NCBI GenBank assembly: GCA_963663975.2
Contig: CAXXRA010000015.1
Span: forward strand, 1,488,001-1,552,000
Direction of reading: 5' to 3'
From: JANQRX01 sp963663975
GTDB taxonomy: Bacteria > Pseudomonadota > Alphaproteobacteria > Rhizobiales > Kaistiaceae
Length of the DNA stretch: 64,000 bases
Shown: piece after piece, positions 38,076-49,900 of the stretch
How the letters are laid out: each line of letters begins with the position of its first letter
Position numbering within the stretch: position 1 is the first letter of the stretch
The notes under the pieces: model-generated
Database searches by the model: none
What the model was told of the DNA's origin: nothing
Seen by the model: the letters and a program-made list of their open reading frames with translations, nothing else
Translations under genes and position numbers: made by a program

Positions 38076-39536
38076 CTAGGCCGCTTCGGCGGCCAGTTTC
38101 TTGGCCTTTTCGACCGCCATCTCGATGGTGCCGACCATGTAGAAGGCCGCCTCCGGCAGGTGATCATACTCACCCGCGACAACGCCCTTGAACCCCTTGA
38201 TTGTGTCCTCGAGCTCGACGAAAACACCGGGCGTGCCGGTAAACACTTCGGCGACGAAGAAGGGCTGCGACAGGAAGCGCTCGATCTTGCGCGCCCGCGC
38301 CACCGCAAGCTTGTCCTCCTCGGAAAGCTCGTCCATGCCGAGAATGGCGATGATGTCCTGGAGCTGCTTGTAGCGCTGCAGAACCGCCTGGACCTGACGG
38401 GCAACATTGTAATGTTCGTCGCCGACGACGCGCGGATCAAGCATGCGCGAGGTCGAATCGAGCGGATCGACGGCGGGGTAAATTCCCTTCTCCGAGATCG
38501 CCCGCGACAACACGGTGGTGGCGTCGAGATGGGCGAACGATGTCGCCGGCGCCGGGTCGGTGAGGTCGTCGGCCGGCACGTAAATCGCCTGCACCGAGGT
38601 AATCGAGCCCTTGGTGGTGGTGGTGATCCGCTCCTGCAGGGCGCCCATATCGGTCGCCAGCGTCGGCTGATACCCGACCGCGGAGGGAATGCGGCCGAGC
38701 AGCGCCGACACCTCTGAACCGGCCTGGGTGAAGCGGAAGATGTTGTCGACGAAGAACAGCACGTCCTGGCCCTGGTCGCGGAAGTATTCCGCCACCGTCA
38801 GGCCGGACAGGCCGACCCGGGCGCGGGCACCGGGCGGCTCGTTCATCTGGCCGTAGATCAGAGCGCATTTCGAGCCCTCGCTCGAGCCCTTGTTCTTCTT
38901 CGGATCGACGTTGACGCCGGATTCGATGAACTCGTGATAGAGGTCGTTGCCTTCGCGGGTACGCTCGCCGACCCCGGCAAACACCGAGAAGCCGCCATGG
39001 GCCTTGGCGACGTTGTTGATCAGTTCCTGGATGATCACCGTCTTGCCGACACCGGCGCCGCCGAACAGGCCGACCTTGCCGCCCTTGGCGTAGGGCGCCA
39101 GCAGGTCCGTAACCTTGATCCCGGTCACCAGGATCTCCGACTCCGTCGCCTGATCGACGAATTCAGGCGCCGGCTGGTGGATCGTCCGCCTCTGCTGCGT
39201 CACGATGGCGCCGGCCTCGTCGACCGGCTCGCCGATAACGTTCATGATACGGCCGAGGGTCCCGTCGCCGACCGGCACCGAGATCGGCTCGGCGATATCG
39301 GTGACCTCCTGGCCGCGGACCAGACCCTCGGTGGTGTCCATGGCGACCGTGCGCACGGTGTTCTCACCCAGATGCTGCGCCACCTCGAGCACCAGGCGGG
39401 TCCCATTATTGTCGGTTTCGAGCGCGTTCAGGATCGCCGGCAGATGATCACCGAACTTTACGTCGACGACGGCGCCGGTGACCTGGGCGACACGCCCGGT
39501 GACGCCCTTGACGTTCTCTTTCGTGGTGGAGTTCAT
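38076..39536 (-). CDS. atpD: ATP synthase F1 beta subunit
   Basis: The 486-residue catalytic subunit carries Walker A GGAGVGKT (residues 159-166), the catalytic GERTREGNDLYHEF region, Walker B VLFFVDNIFRFTQAG, and the DELSEEDKLAVARARKIERF lever (DELSEED). It forms the ATP-making sites with alpha in the membrane-attached F1 head. It is 22 bp downstream of atpG in the operon. Nothing unusual was seen in length or motifs. Confidence 0.98.
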   Translation of the reverse strand: MNSTTKENVKGVTGRVAQVTGAVVDVKFGDHLPAILNALETDNNGTRLVLEVAQHLGENTVRTVAMDTTEGLVRGQEVTDIAEPISVPVGDGTLGRIMNVIGEPVDEAGAIVTQQRRTIHQPAPEFVDQATESEILVTGIKVTDLLAPYAKGGKVGLFGGAGVGKTVIIQELINNVAKAHGGFSVFAGVGERTREGNDLYHEFIESGVNVDPKKNKGSSEGSKCALIYGQMNEPPGARARVGLSGLTVAEYFRDQGQDVLFFVDNIFRFTQAGSEVSALLGRIPSAVGYQPTLATDMGALQERITTTTKGSITSVQAIYVPADDLTDPAPATSFAHLDATTVLSRAISEKGIYPAVDPLDSTSRMLDPRVVGDEHYNVARQVQAVLQRYKQLQDIIAILGMDELSEEDKLAVARARKIERFLSQPFFVAEVFTGTPGVFVELEDTIKGFKGVVAGEYDHLPEAAFYMVGTIEMAVEKAKKLAAEAA

Positions 39537-39558
39537 GGGTGGTCCTCTTGTCGCTTGT

Positions 39559-40446
39559 CTAAAGCGCCTCGGCGCCCGAAATGATCTCGATCAGTTCCGT
39601 TGTGATCATCGCCTGGCGCGTCCGATTGTAGTTGAGCGTCAGGGCGTCGATCATGTCGCCGGCATTGCGCGTGGCGTTGTCCATGGCGGTCATCTTGGCA
39701 CCCATTTCCGACGCTGCGTTTTCCAACAGCGCCCGGAAAATCTGTACCGACACATTGCGCGGCAACAATTCGGCCAGAATGGCCTCCTCGTCCGGCTCGT
39801 ACTCGTAAATCGCATCGCCCGTGTCGGCGGCCGGCACCTCGGCATCGCCGGTAATGATGGCCGGGATCAACTGGCGCGCCGTCGGTACCTGGGCGATCAC
39901 CGATTTGAACTCGGCGTAGAAGATGGTGCACACGTCGAACTGCGCTTTGTCGAACAGCGACAGGACCTGTTTGCCGATGGCGTCGGCATCGGCGAAGGCC
40001 ACACGCCGCACCGCGCGCAGGTCGACCCGGTCGATGATCCGATTGCCAAACCGACGTTTCAGGGCGTCGAAGCCCTTCTTGCCGACGCACAGCAGCTTGA
40101 CGTCCTTGCCTTCGTCCTGGAGGCGCGTGGCGTGATCGCGGGCGAGCCGGGCAATGGAGCTGTTGAACGCGCCACACAGGCCGCGTTCGGCGGTGCACAC
40201 GACCAGAAGGTGGGTCTGGTCGCTGCCGCTGCCGGCGAGCAGCCTGGGCGCGTCGCGGCGTCCCGACACCGAGCCGGCGAGATTGCCAAGGACCGTGGCC
40301 ATGCGCTCCGAGTAGGGCCGTGCGGCCTCCGCCGCGGCCTGCGCCCGGCGCAGCTTGGAAGCCGCCACCATCTGCATGGCCTTGGTGATCTTCTGGGTCG
40401 CTTTGACCGAAGCAATCCGATTGCGAAGATCCTTGAGGCTCGCCAT
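39559..40446 (-). CDS. atpG: ATP synthase F1 gamma subunit
   Basis: The 295-residue protein starts MASLKDLRNRIASVKATQKI and continues TKAMQMVAASKLRRAQ. It contains CTAERGLCGAFNSSIARLA and ends RQAMITTELIEIISGAEAL, the conserved central-stalk helices. It rotates inside the alpha/beta ring. It is placed 43 bp after atpA on the same strand. Confidence 0.98.
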   Translation of the reverse strand: MASLKDLRNRIASVKATQKITKAMQMVAASKLRRAQAAAEAARPYSERMATVLGNLAGSVSGRRDAPRLLAGSGSDQTHLLVVCTAERGLCGAFNSSIARLARDHATRLQDEGKDVKLLCVGKKGFDALKRRFGNRIIDRVDLRAVRRVAFADADAIGKQVLSLFDKAQFDVCTIFYAEFKSVIAQVPTARQLIPAIITGDAEVPAADTGDAIYEYEPDEEAILAELLPRNVSVQIFRALLENAASEMGAKMTAMDNATRNAGDMIDALTLNYNRTRQAMITTELIEIISGAEAL

Positions 40447-40489
40447 CGCTAAATCGCTGTCTCGTGCGCGCGCTCAGGCCGGGCCCGGT

Positions 40490-42018
<1,529 letters not shown>

Positions 42019-42019
<1 letters not shown>

Positions 42020-42579
42020 CAGCCGACCTCTTTCATGGCAAGTTTGAGAGAACTGAGTTTGGTTCTGAGCGATCCGTCGATCATGCGGCTGCCGACCCTG
42101 AGGATCAGCCCGCCGATGAGGTCGGGATCGACCTTTGTTTCGAGCGCCACATCCTTGTCGAGTGACTGCCTGAGCGCGTTTTTGAGCGCGGTGATATGTG
42201 CCTCGGACAGCGGTTCGGCACTGGTCACCTCGGCGGCGACCTCGCCGCGATGACGGGCGGCAAGCCGCGAAAACGCAGAGATTATGCCGGGCACCGCGAA
42301 CAGGCGGCGGTTTTGCGCCGCTACCTTGACCAGATTGGCGACCAGGCCGCCGATCCCGGCTGCCTCCAGCACCGCCGTGACCGCCCGGTACTGGTCGTCG
42401 GCGGAGAAGACCGGGCTGTTGACCAGGCGGTGCAGATCCTCGCTTTCGGTGAGCAGATCCGAAAATCGGCCGAGATCGGCCTCGACCGACTCGAGCGATT
42501 TCCCGTCAAGCGCGAGTTCGAACAACGCACTGGCGTAACGCTCCGCCACCCCAGAAGTGAGCGCTTTGCTATCGGCCAC
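42019..42579 (-). CDS. atpH: ATP synthase F1 delta subunit
   Basis: The 186-residue protein matches the delta/OSCP family: GVAERYASALFELALD at the N-terminus, NSPVFSADDQYRAV, NRRLFAVPGIISAFSRLAA, and the C-terminal VDPDLIGGLILRVGSRMIDG. It joins F1 to the peripheral stalk. The frame is open to 42699, but the conserved start is the GTG at 42579, preceded by AAAGG. It is the first gene of the operon; the F0 genes are not nearby, as usual in alphaproteobacteria. Confidence 0.95.
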
Positions 42580-42780
42580 CCTTTGCCCCGACCTCCGACA
42601 CCAAACACCCTGTCCGGTCAACCCCGGCCTGTCTTGATAAGACTTTGAACGGATTGCGTTTTTTTGTGAAACGCCGTGAGCCCGGAAGCCCCGTCTCAAG
42701 CGTCGCGGGTTCGCTTAGCATAGGCTCTTTCGCAGAGCAATATGGTGCAATGCCCCTGGCCACGCGATGTGCTCGGACCG

Positions 42781-44949
42781 CTAAAGGAAACCCTGCGGGT
42801 CAATGTCCGTCTGGACCCGGATCGAGGCCCGTGGTTTTGGCCCCGCGTCGAGCCAGGCGCGCAGGAATGCCTGCACATTGACGGTGCGCAGGGCGCGGAC
42901 GAGCAGCCGGTACCGGTGGCGCCCGCGGATGACCGCGATCGGTGCCTCGGCCGGGCCGAGGATGTCGATGTTGCGAGCCTTTGGCGCAGCACGGCGAAAT
43001 GCCGTTGCAAAGCCCTTGGTCGCGTCCCGGTCGGCGCCCGACACGATAACCGCTGCCAGCCGCGCGAAAGGTGGCAGTCCGGCGGCGCGGCGAGCGGCGA
43101 TCTCTCTCTGGTAGAACGCCTCGCGATTGCCCGATGCCAGCGCCTGGATGACGGGCTGATCCGGCGCATAGGTCTGCAGCAGCGCGCGGCTGGCGGCGCC
43201 GGAACGGCCGGCGCGGCCGGTGACCTGGCTGAGCAGTTGGAAGGTGCGCTCCGAGGCCCGGAGGTCGCCATGGGCGAGCCCGAGATCGGCATCGACCACC
43301 CCGACCAGGCTGAGCAGCGGAAAGTTGTGCCCCTTGGCCACCAATTGGGTGCCGATGATGATGTCGACCTCGCCGGCGGCGATCGCCGCCAACTCGGTAC
43401 GCAGTCGCGCCACGCCTCCGGCCAGATCGCTCGACAGGATGATCGACCGTGCACCGGGAAATCGCGCCGCCGCCTCCTCCGCCAGCCGCTCCACCCCCGG
43501 CCCGCAGGCGACCAGGCTTTCGGTGTCGCCGCACTGCGGGCACGCCTCAGGCGTGCGCTCTGCGTGGCCGCAATGGTGGCACAGGAGCAGGTCGCGAAAG
43601 CGGTGTTCGACCAGCCAGGTGGAGCAGTTCGGGCACTGGAAGCGATAACCGCAGCTGCGGCAAAGGGTCAGCGGGGCGTAGCCGCGGCGATTGAGAAACA
43701 ACAGCGCCTGCTGGTTCTCCAACAGAACTTGCGCGATCGCCTCGACCAGCGGAGGGGACAGAAATCCACCCCCGTCGGGACGGTTGTGGCGCATGTCGAC
43801 AATGTGAATTTCGGGCAGCGAGGCAGCCTTGTAGCGGGTCGGCAGCATCACATGGCGGTAACGACCGCTGTCGCTGTTGACCCGCGATTCGATCGACGGC
43901 GTTGCCGATGACAGAATGACCGGAAAACCGCCGAGATGCCCCCTGACGACCGCCATGTCGCGGGCGCTGTAGGTCGAGCGGTCCTCCTGCTTGTAGGCCA
44001 GGTCGTGTTCCTCATCGACGACGATGAGGCCGAGATTGTGGAACGGCAGGTACAACGCCGAGCGCGCGCCGACGATCGCCCGAACGCTGCCATTGGCCAC
44101 ACCGCGCCAGGCGCGCTCCCGTTTCTTCGGTGGGACCTCGGAATGCCACTCGGCCGGGCGGGCGCCGAAGCGGGCGGCAAATCGCTCGAGGAAATCGACG
44201 GTTAGCGAAATCTCGGGTATCAGGATCAGCACTTGGCGATCGCCTGAAAGCGCCGTTGCCACCGCCTCGAAATAGACTTCCGTCTTGCCGGAACCGGTGA
44301 CCCCGTCGAGCAGCGTTACCGAGCTGCGAGCCGATGCTGCCGCGCGGCGCAATGCGGCCGCCGCTTGCGACTGGTCGGGATTGAGATCGGGCGGCGCGAA
44401 ATCGGGATCGGGGTCCGGCACCAGCGGCGGTCGAGGTATCTCGACGATCTCAAGGGTTCCGGCGGCCAGCAGCCCCTTGACCACACTTGGGCTGGCGCCG
44501 GCGGCGGCCGCCAACCCGGATTTGGACCAGGCAAGGCCACCCTCCAACTGCGCCAGCACCCGTTGGCGGGCAGCCGTCATGCGGCCTGGCTCAGGTCCCG
44601 CCCGGCGCACCCCCGTCAGCGGCGCCTCCTTTTCCAGCGCCCGAGGCGCCCGCAGCACCGAGCGCAGCACCATGCCGCGGGTGGTCAAATTGTAGTTGGC
44701 CACCCAGTCGATGAAGCCGCGGATTTCACCGTTGAGCGGCGGTGCATCGAGACGATCGCCGATCGCCCGCAGCCGATTGTGGCCGATGGTCTCGTCGGCC
44801 GGATCGTCCCACACCACGCCCACGACCTCGCGCGTGCCGAGCGGCACAACAACGATGTCGCCAGGTGCAACATCTTCATCTGCGCGATAGGAATACGGTG
44901 CCGCGACGGCCACGGGTACCAGCACAGAGACGATCTTTTCGTCCGCCAC
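42781..44949 (-). CDS. priA: Primosomal protein N' (replication restart helicase PriA)
   Basis: The protein of about 722 residues has the 3'-end-binding N-terminal domain (VSVLVPVAVAAPYSYRADED). Its helicase motifs are GVTGSGKTEVYFEAV (Walker A), VVDEEHDLAYKQED (DEEH box) and VILSSATPSIES. The zinc-binding cysteines occur in LCRSCGYRFQCPNC and LCHHCGHAERTPEACPQCG, and motif VI is VTGRAGRSGAASRAL. It reloads the replisome at stalled forks. I use GTG 44949 (GGAAA upstream); ATG 45027 would add 26 poorly conserved residues. It is divergent from the transaldolase gene across 116 bp. Confidence 0.96.
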   Translation of the reverse strand: MADEKIVSVLVPVAVAAPYSYRADEDVAPGDIVVVPLGTREVVGVVWDDPADETIGHNRLRAIGDRLDAPPLNGEIRGFIDWVANYNLTTRGMVLRSVLRAPRALEKEAPLTGVRRAGPEPGRMTAARQRVLAQLEGGLAWSKSGLAAAAGASPSVVKGLLAAGTLEIVEIPRPPLVPDPDPDFAPPDLNPDQSQAAAALRRAAASARSSVTLLDGVTGSGKTEVYFEAVATALSGDRQVLILIPEISLTVDFLERFAARFGARPAEWHSEVPPKKRERAWRGVANGSVRAIVGARSALYLPFHNLGLIVVDEEHDLAYKQEDRSTYSARDMAVVRGHLGGFPVILSSATPSIESRVNSDSGRYRHVMLPTRYKAASLPEIHIVDMRHNRPDGGGFLSPPLVEAIAQVLLENQQALLFLNRRGYAPLTLCRSCGYRFQCPNCSTWLVEHRFRDLLLCHHCGHAERTPEACPQCGDTESLVACGPGVERLAEEAAARFPGARSIILSSDLAGGVARLRTELAAIAAGEVDIIIGTQLVAKGHNFPLLSLVGVVDADLGLAHGDLRASERTFQLLSQVTGRAGRSGAASRALLQTYAPDQPVIQALASGNREAFYQREIAARRAAGLPPFARLAAVIVSGADRDATKGFATAFRRAAPKARNIDILGPAEAPIAVIRGRHRYRLLVRALRTVNVQAFLRAWLDAGPKPRASIRVQTDIDPQGFL

Positions 44950-45065
44950 CGTTTGTTTTCCAGGTCGATTCTCAGATGGGCTGACGATGGGCCGACTTTC
45001 GGTTAAAGGAAAGCCCGACCAATCCACGCGAGAGGCGCCGAGACGGCGTTCCCAGGGAGCACGGC

Positions 45066-45722
45066 ATGAAATTCTTCATCGACACGGCCGACGTCGCCGA
45101 AATTCGCGAACTGGCCTCCACCGGCCTGCTCGACGGCGTGACCACGAATCCGTCGCTGATCGCCAAATCGGGCCGGCCGATCCGGGAGGTGATCGCCGAA
45201 ATCTGCGCGCTGGTCGAAGGGCCGGTTTCGGCCGAAGTCGCGGCCACCGATTTCGACGGGATGATGAGCGAGGGCGGCAAGCTCGCCGACATCGCCGACA
45301 ATGTGGCGGTCAAGGTGCCCCTGACCTGGGACGGCCTGAAGGCCTGCCGGGCGCTCAGCCAGGCCGGGCACAAGGTCAATGTGACACTCTGCTTCTCCGC
45401 CACTCAGGCGCTGCTGGCGGCCAAGGCCGGCGCTGCCTTCATCTCGCCCTTTGTCGGGCGCATCGACGACATGGCCGCCGACGGCATGGAACTGATCCGC
45501 GAGATCAGGGTGATCTACGACAATTATGACAACCTCGACACCGAGATCCTGGCGGCATCCATTCGTACCCCCAACCACGTCAAGCAGGCCGCGATGGCCG
45601 GCGCCGACGTCGCCACCATTCCGCCGACCGTGTTGAAGTCGCTGACCAAGCACCCGCTGACCGACAAGGGGTTGGCGGCCTTCCTGGCGGATTGGGAAAA
45701 GACCGGCCAGACCATCGACTGA
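45066..45722 (+). CDS. fsa: Fructose-6-phosphate aldolase/transaldolase
   Basis: The 218-residue protein is a short transaldolase of the FSA/TalC type. It begins MKFFIDTADVAEIRELASTG, has LLDGVTTNPSLIAKSG, the Schiff-base lysine in NVAVKVPLTWDG, CFSATQALLAAKAGA, FISPFVGRIDD, and ends in a normal KHPLTDKGLAAFLADW. It moves dihydroxyacetone units in the pentose phosphate pathway, or cleaves fructose 6-phosphate; sequence alone does not decide. AGGGAG lies just before the ATG. Confidence 0.95.
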   Translation: MKFFIDTADVAEIRELASTGLLDGVTTNPSLIAKSGRPIREVIAEICALVEGPVSAEVAATDFDGMMSEGGKLADIADNVAVKVPLTWDGLKACRALSQAGHKVNVTLCFSATQALLAAKAGAAFISPFVGRIDDMAADGMELIREIRVIYDNYDNLDTEILAASIRTPNHVKQAAMAGADVATIPPTVLKSLTKHPLTDKGLAAFLADWEKTGQTID

Positions 45723-45748
45723 CCGCGGCTGTGGAGACAATTCAAGCC

Positions 45749-46486
45749 ATGACCGTGGCGATGCCGACCATGATCGAGATCGCGGCCGACGATGCGCCGA
45801 TCGGCACCCCGTTCGCCGATCTCGACCGGCTGGCGGCCGAGTTCGCCGACATCGGCGTCAAAATCGAATGGCTGCGCAAGGAGGCTCCGCGGTTTCGATT
45901 GCGTATCGAGACCTTCCGGATCGCGAAACTGCCGGTCAGCCGGGTCGACTATGCCGTCTTCCTGGAACAAGCCGGCCAGCATGAGGTCGCCCGCGCCCAT
46001 GGCCCGAACACCGATCTTGCCGCCCACCCGGTCCGTCTCTCCTTCGATGAGGCGACGGCCTATTGCGGCTGGATCGGCCGCGAGACCGGTCGCGGTTTTC
46101 GCCTGCCGACCGAGTTCGAATGGGAATACGCAGCCGCCGGTCCCGATGCCCACACCTATCCCTGGGGGCCGGACTACCGCCCGGGTATCGCCAATACCAG
46201 CGAAGCCGGCCACGGCCGCACCCGGCCGATCGGCGAGACGGCCGGCAATGTGTCGTGGTGCGGCGCCGTCGACATGGCCGGTAATGTCGAGGAATGGACC
46301 TCATCGCTCTACCGTCCCTATCCAGGCGGCAGCCCGGTCACCGACGACTTCAATCCCGACGGCCAGTCCTATGTGGTGACCCGCGGCGGCTCCTTTCGCC
46401 AGCATCGTGACTGCACCCGCTGCCAGCGGCGCCATGGCGCGTTCGCGGACGCCGCGGTCGGCCTGCGGCTGGCCGAGACCCCATGA
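45749..46486 (+). CDS. SUMF1/formylglycine-generating-enzyme-family protein
   Basis: The 245-residue protein has the SUMF1 fold (FRIAKLPVSRVDYAVFLEQA, FRLPTEFEWEYAAAGPDAHT, VDMAGNVEEWTSSLYRPYPG, VVTRGGSFRQHRDCTRCQRR, AVGLRLAETP). The terminal cysteine pair DCTRC resembles copper-binding positions, but the family also covers many non-catalytic or ergothioneine-type enzymes, so I do not assign the sulfatase role. Its last 283 bases occur again at 52200-52483 as a truncated copy with one extra base. This marks it as the boundary of the accessory island. Confidence 0.88.
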   Translation: MTVAMPTMIEIAADDAPIGTPFADLDRLAAEFADIGVKIEWLRKEAPRFRLRIETFRIAKLPVSRVDYAVFLEQAGQHEVARAHGPNTDLAAHPVRLSFDEATAYCGWIGRETGRGFRLPTEFEWEYAAAGPDAHTYPWGPDYRPGIANTSEAGHGRTRPIGETAGNVSWCGAVDMAGNVEEWTSSLYRPYPGGSPVTDDFNPDGQSYVVTRGGSFRQHRDCTRCQRRHGAFADAAVGLRLAETP

Positions 46487-46542
46487 CAAGGCTTAACCGG
46501 CCCTTCATGCCCGGGCAGTGATAGTTTCATTCGTCATGGCCA
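46202..46542 (+). repeat. Left ~340-bp direct repeat of accessory island
   Basis: The repeat consists of the SUMF1 3' end plus the leader and first two codons of xerC (CATGACAAGGCTTAACCGGC to GTCATGGCCA). It recurs at 52200-52488 and, interrupted by a transposon, at 56339-56399. The last part of the repeat is identical between copies; the first 100 bases differ at about ten positions. It is followed at once by unrelated, lower-GC sequence. Confidence 0.9.
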
Positions 46543-46905
46543 CATTCGGCTTGCATGCAGAATGCCCCAGCGAATCACTTTTTTTGTGTAGCTTGGAGTG
46601 CGCGTTGGCGCATCTTTCGCAAAGCAGGGTTGTCATATTGCCCAGCTTGCTGTGGTCTAGGTCCGCTATCGGAATGCGCGCGCAATGACAAGCAACACAA
46701 CGCTTCGCGCCAAACGATAGATGGCGGCCGCGAAGCCTTATCTTTCCAAAGGCAGGAAGTGAGCAACTTAGCGCCTGATCTAGATGCAATACCTGCTTTC
46801 GGCCTCGGCCGAATCCCCTTGCAGCCCATTGTCGATGAAAACAGGCTGCAACTCGGCGAGCTTGCCCCATTCGATCCGTTGCGCATGGCAGCCACGTTCG
46901 CGTGA
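46543..46905. other. Left edge of island: possible truncated cysteine-rich gene on minus strand
   Basis: No clear plus-strand gene exists here. On the minus strand an open frame reads KRCVACHCARIPIADLDHS, then TTLLCERCANAHSKLHKKSD. The two CxxC pairs and the D-H centre are suggestive of an HNH/zinc-ribbon module. Its stop lies inside the direct repeat, so it would be a gene cut by the recombination that formed the island. The 5' part of that frame looks random. Treat it as a possible remnant only. Confidence 0.25.
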
Positions 46906-49900
46906 TTGCTGACTCTTCCTGAGCTTCAAAGTAATTGCATTCGCATTGAAGGTCTCGTCCATCTCTCGCTCGTATTCGGCGACGGACAGCGGAAACCAAA
47001 CCCAAAAATAATCTCAAAGCTGTTCGCCGCTTTGGGCGAGGGAATTGTGGGACGGCTGGAAGACCCGGCCGAAGATGTGTTTGTTTCTTCCATCGCGACG
47101 CCAAGGGGAAACTTCAGGATTCTCCAAGGCGTCTGGGAATCAAACAGCTTCTATGTCCAACGTGTTGTGAATGCGCTTGAGTCAATTCCGGCGGACGGGC
47201 GCTTCGATCAAATGCGTAACTGTGTGTATGCGCTGTTGAGTCTGTCTGATGTTGTGTGTGAGCGCGCTGGCCTTACGCGGCATCAACTCGGCAACGTCGA
47301 TCCCGAGAAGATCTTACCAAAAAAAATTGCGGAACCGGGTCGTTCTTTCGGCAAAGTAGCGAGATTCACGGAGGCGGATTTCGCGGCGGTTGGAATTTCA
47401 GTCGATGACCTTGCTGATTTCCTATTTGACTCGTCTATGCGGAGGCACCTTGCGGAAGAGACAATTGGTCATTCTACTCTTGAGCGCTTCCCAATCGCGC
47501 ATCGAAACGGCCAGTATTTCCTTCTGCTTCCCACTGCCGTAGGGACCGCTATACGGCGGTATATTATTGACGAGATGGATGCGCTCGCGCTGCGCGATGA
47601 GTCCGCGGAGACGCTTGCGTTTGAATATGCGCATTTGTTTTCAAACACACCATTGCTGGGCAAGGGCAGCGGAGCCCAGATTGGGTTTGAGAAAACGGAT
47701 AGTGGATTACTTGCCGGAGGGGTAGCTCGTATCGACACCGGTCTTTACCTGAATCTCATATTCTTCTCGGACACGCTTGAGGGATTTGCAAACGGCGGGC
47801 TACCCGGCTGGTTTCCGGGCGCTCAATCGCGCGAACTCGCAGAAGAAGTCGACAGACGGATTGACGAGGCCTGCGAGGCCGCGCGCGCTGAGACTGATTT
47901 CCGCGAAGGGATTACGCTACTCGTAGGCTGCGGTATCGGCCGTGCAATTGTTGATTTCACCTCTGATAGGCAGTGGGAAGATTGGCGGTTTGAGTTTGTC
48001 GGAGCTTCGGACCTCATAACGTTGAGCTGGCTACCCGACTTCACGCCGCTATCGCTCTGGCGGCTGCTTGAAGGTCAGCATCGCGTTGAGCAGGCGGGCG
48101 TGGAGCTACACAACATCAATGGCTTGTTGAATATGGTCGGTTGGGCGCGTTCGCTTGGCGGGCATCTGGTACCGCACGGCGACTTGCCGGATGAATTCGG
48201 CGACAGCAACATTCCGACATTCATCATGATCGAGCAGAATGCGCTTCTACAGGTTCGCTATGAAGTCGCGACGTATTGGGACCATCACGTTGTTCAGAAC
48301 ATCCTTGGAAGATGGATCGGAGTTCGCAAGGACGGAGGCTCCTTGTTCAGAGAAGATCAGCAGCTACCGTTCTTCATGGCGGAAGAGCGTGACGGCAGCC
48401 GCTGGCTTCGCGGTGTTTACGAGACGGTATCGCGTACGTGGTGGTGCGAGTTAGAAACGCCCGATGGGACGCCTGGTCATCAGGCTTATGAACGCTCGAA
48501 GTTACTCAAGACGTGGATGTGTCGCATTGTACCCGTGCTCGAAACAGCCTTTCCGGAGTTGCCGACTGGTACCCTTCTGTGGCGTTCGCGGTTCGAAGGG
48601 AATATCGGGGACTGGGGCGAAAAAGGCGCAAGGAGCCGGTTGACATTCGACGATGCGAAATCAACGATTTCGGTGGAGGTTGATAAAGCGAGCCGAATTG
48701 TATCGGTTGTCGCCGACGCTCTGTTCGAGGACGCGATCTTCCATCCAGAGAATATCGCGGAGCGCGCGCTTGTAACAGGTGCCGTCGAGGGCTTCGCCCG
48801 TCTTGCATCCGCGAAACCATCTGCCGACCGAAACGATGAGCTCGTGCAGAAAATTGCCGGCGACGTAAGCGCCCGGCAATCGCATGCGTTCCGGGCACAG
48901 CAGTTTCGGGATTTTGTGCGAGATTCTGTCTGGCGGGCCCCGATCACCGTTGACAAGGACGACGCGGCGATTCTGAAGCTTGGCGTCGGTTGGCGCGCAC
49001 GCCGTCGCGAACTTGGCGGCGACATTCGTGGCAAGGACGAATGCACCATCTTTCTGAATGAAATCGTTCGCTTGCTCGAAGACGAGATTTGCGAAGAGCT
49101 CAGAAGTTTGAATCGCACCTCGGTGCTGCAGTTCGTGGTCATGAACCACGAAAGCGCAATCAATGACCGGGAAAACTGGAGGCGCACGGCCGCAGCCGTC
49201 ATCGCCCTCCACGACGACAAGGAGGCGGTACTTCAGACATTCGCAAAACATGAGAGCGAACTGAACGCCGTCTTCCAGGCATCACGGCTATTGATCGAGT
49301 TCGCCCTCTGTGAATGCCCGGTCGACAGCGGACGCGATCCAGGGCTGCGCGATATGTCGCGACTAATGGCGAAGGTCCTGATGGTTCCGGGCATCGGCGG
49401 CTGGTCTGACGCCATTCGTTGGGATGCGATGGAACCGCGTGTCCGGATAACGGCGCTGGGCGACATACACGCCGATGTGACATTCCACGACGCGATCCTG
49501 AAACCCTACAGCCGAATGGGCGTCGATATCAATGTGCGTGAGGCGGTTGAATCTTATGCCGAAAATATCGAAGGGCCGAACACTCCGCAGGCCGATGTGA
49601 GCACCTTGGCGCCGGAATTCTTGGAAGCGATTAGGCAAGAATTTGGAGCATCACTCGATGATATACTGAAGTTTGTTGACCATGTGGAGGAAATCGTCCT
49701 CAAGGCAAATCGTGCCATCGTGTTCGTAAAAAGAAGCGCGCTGGTTGAGATGCCGGGAGCGCAGCCCGAGCACGTCACATCGCTCGTAGGGTTCTTGACG
49801 TTCAAGAGCCGATTGCGCTGGCGTGAAGTTCCTGTAGGATATGAAGATCGGGACCTATTTCCGTGGCGCTTCCGGCGTCGACTGAGCGTACTGCGCAAAC

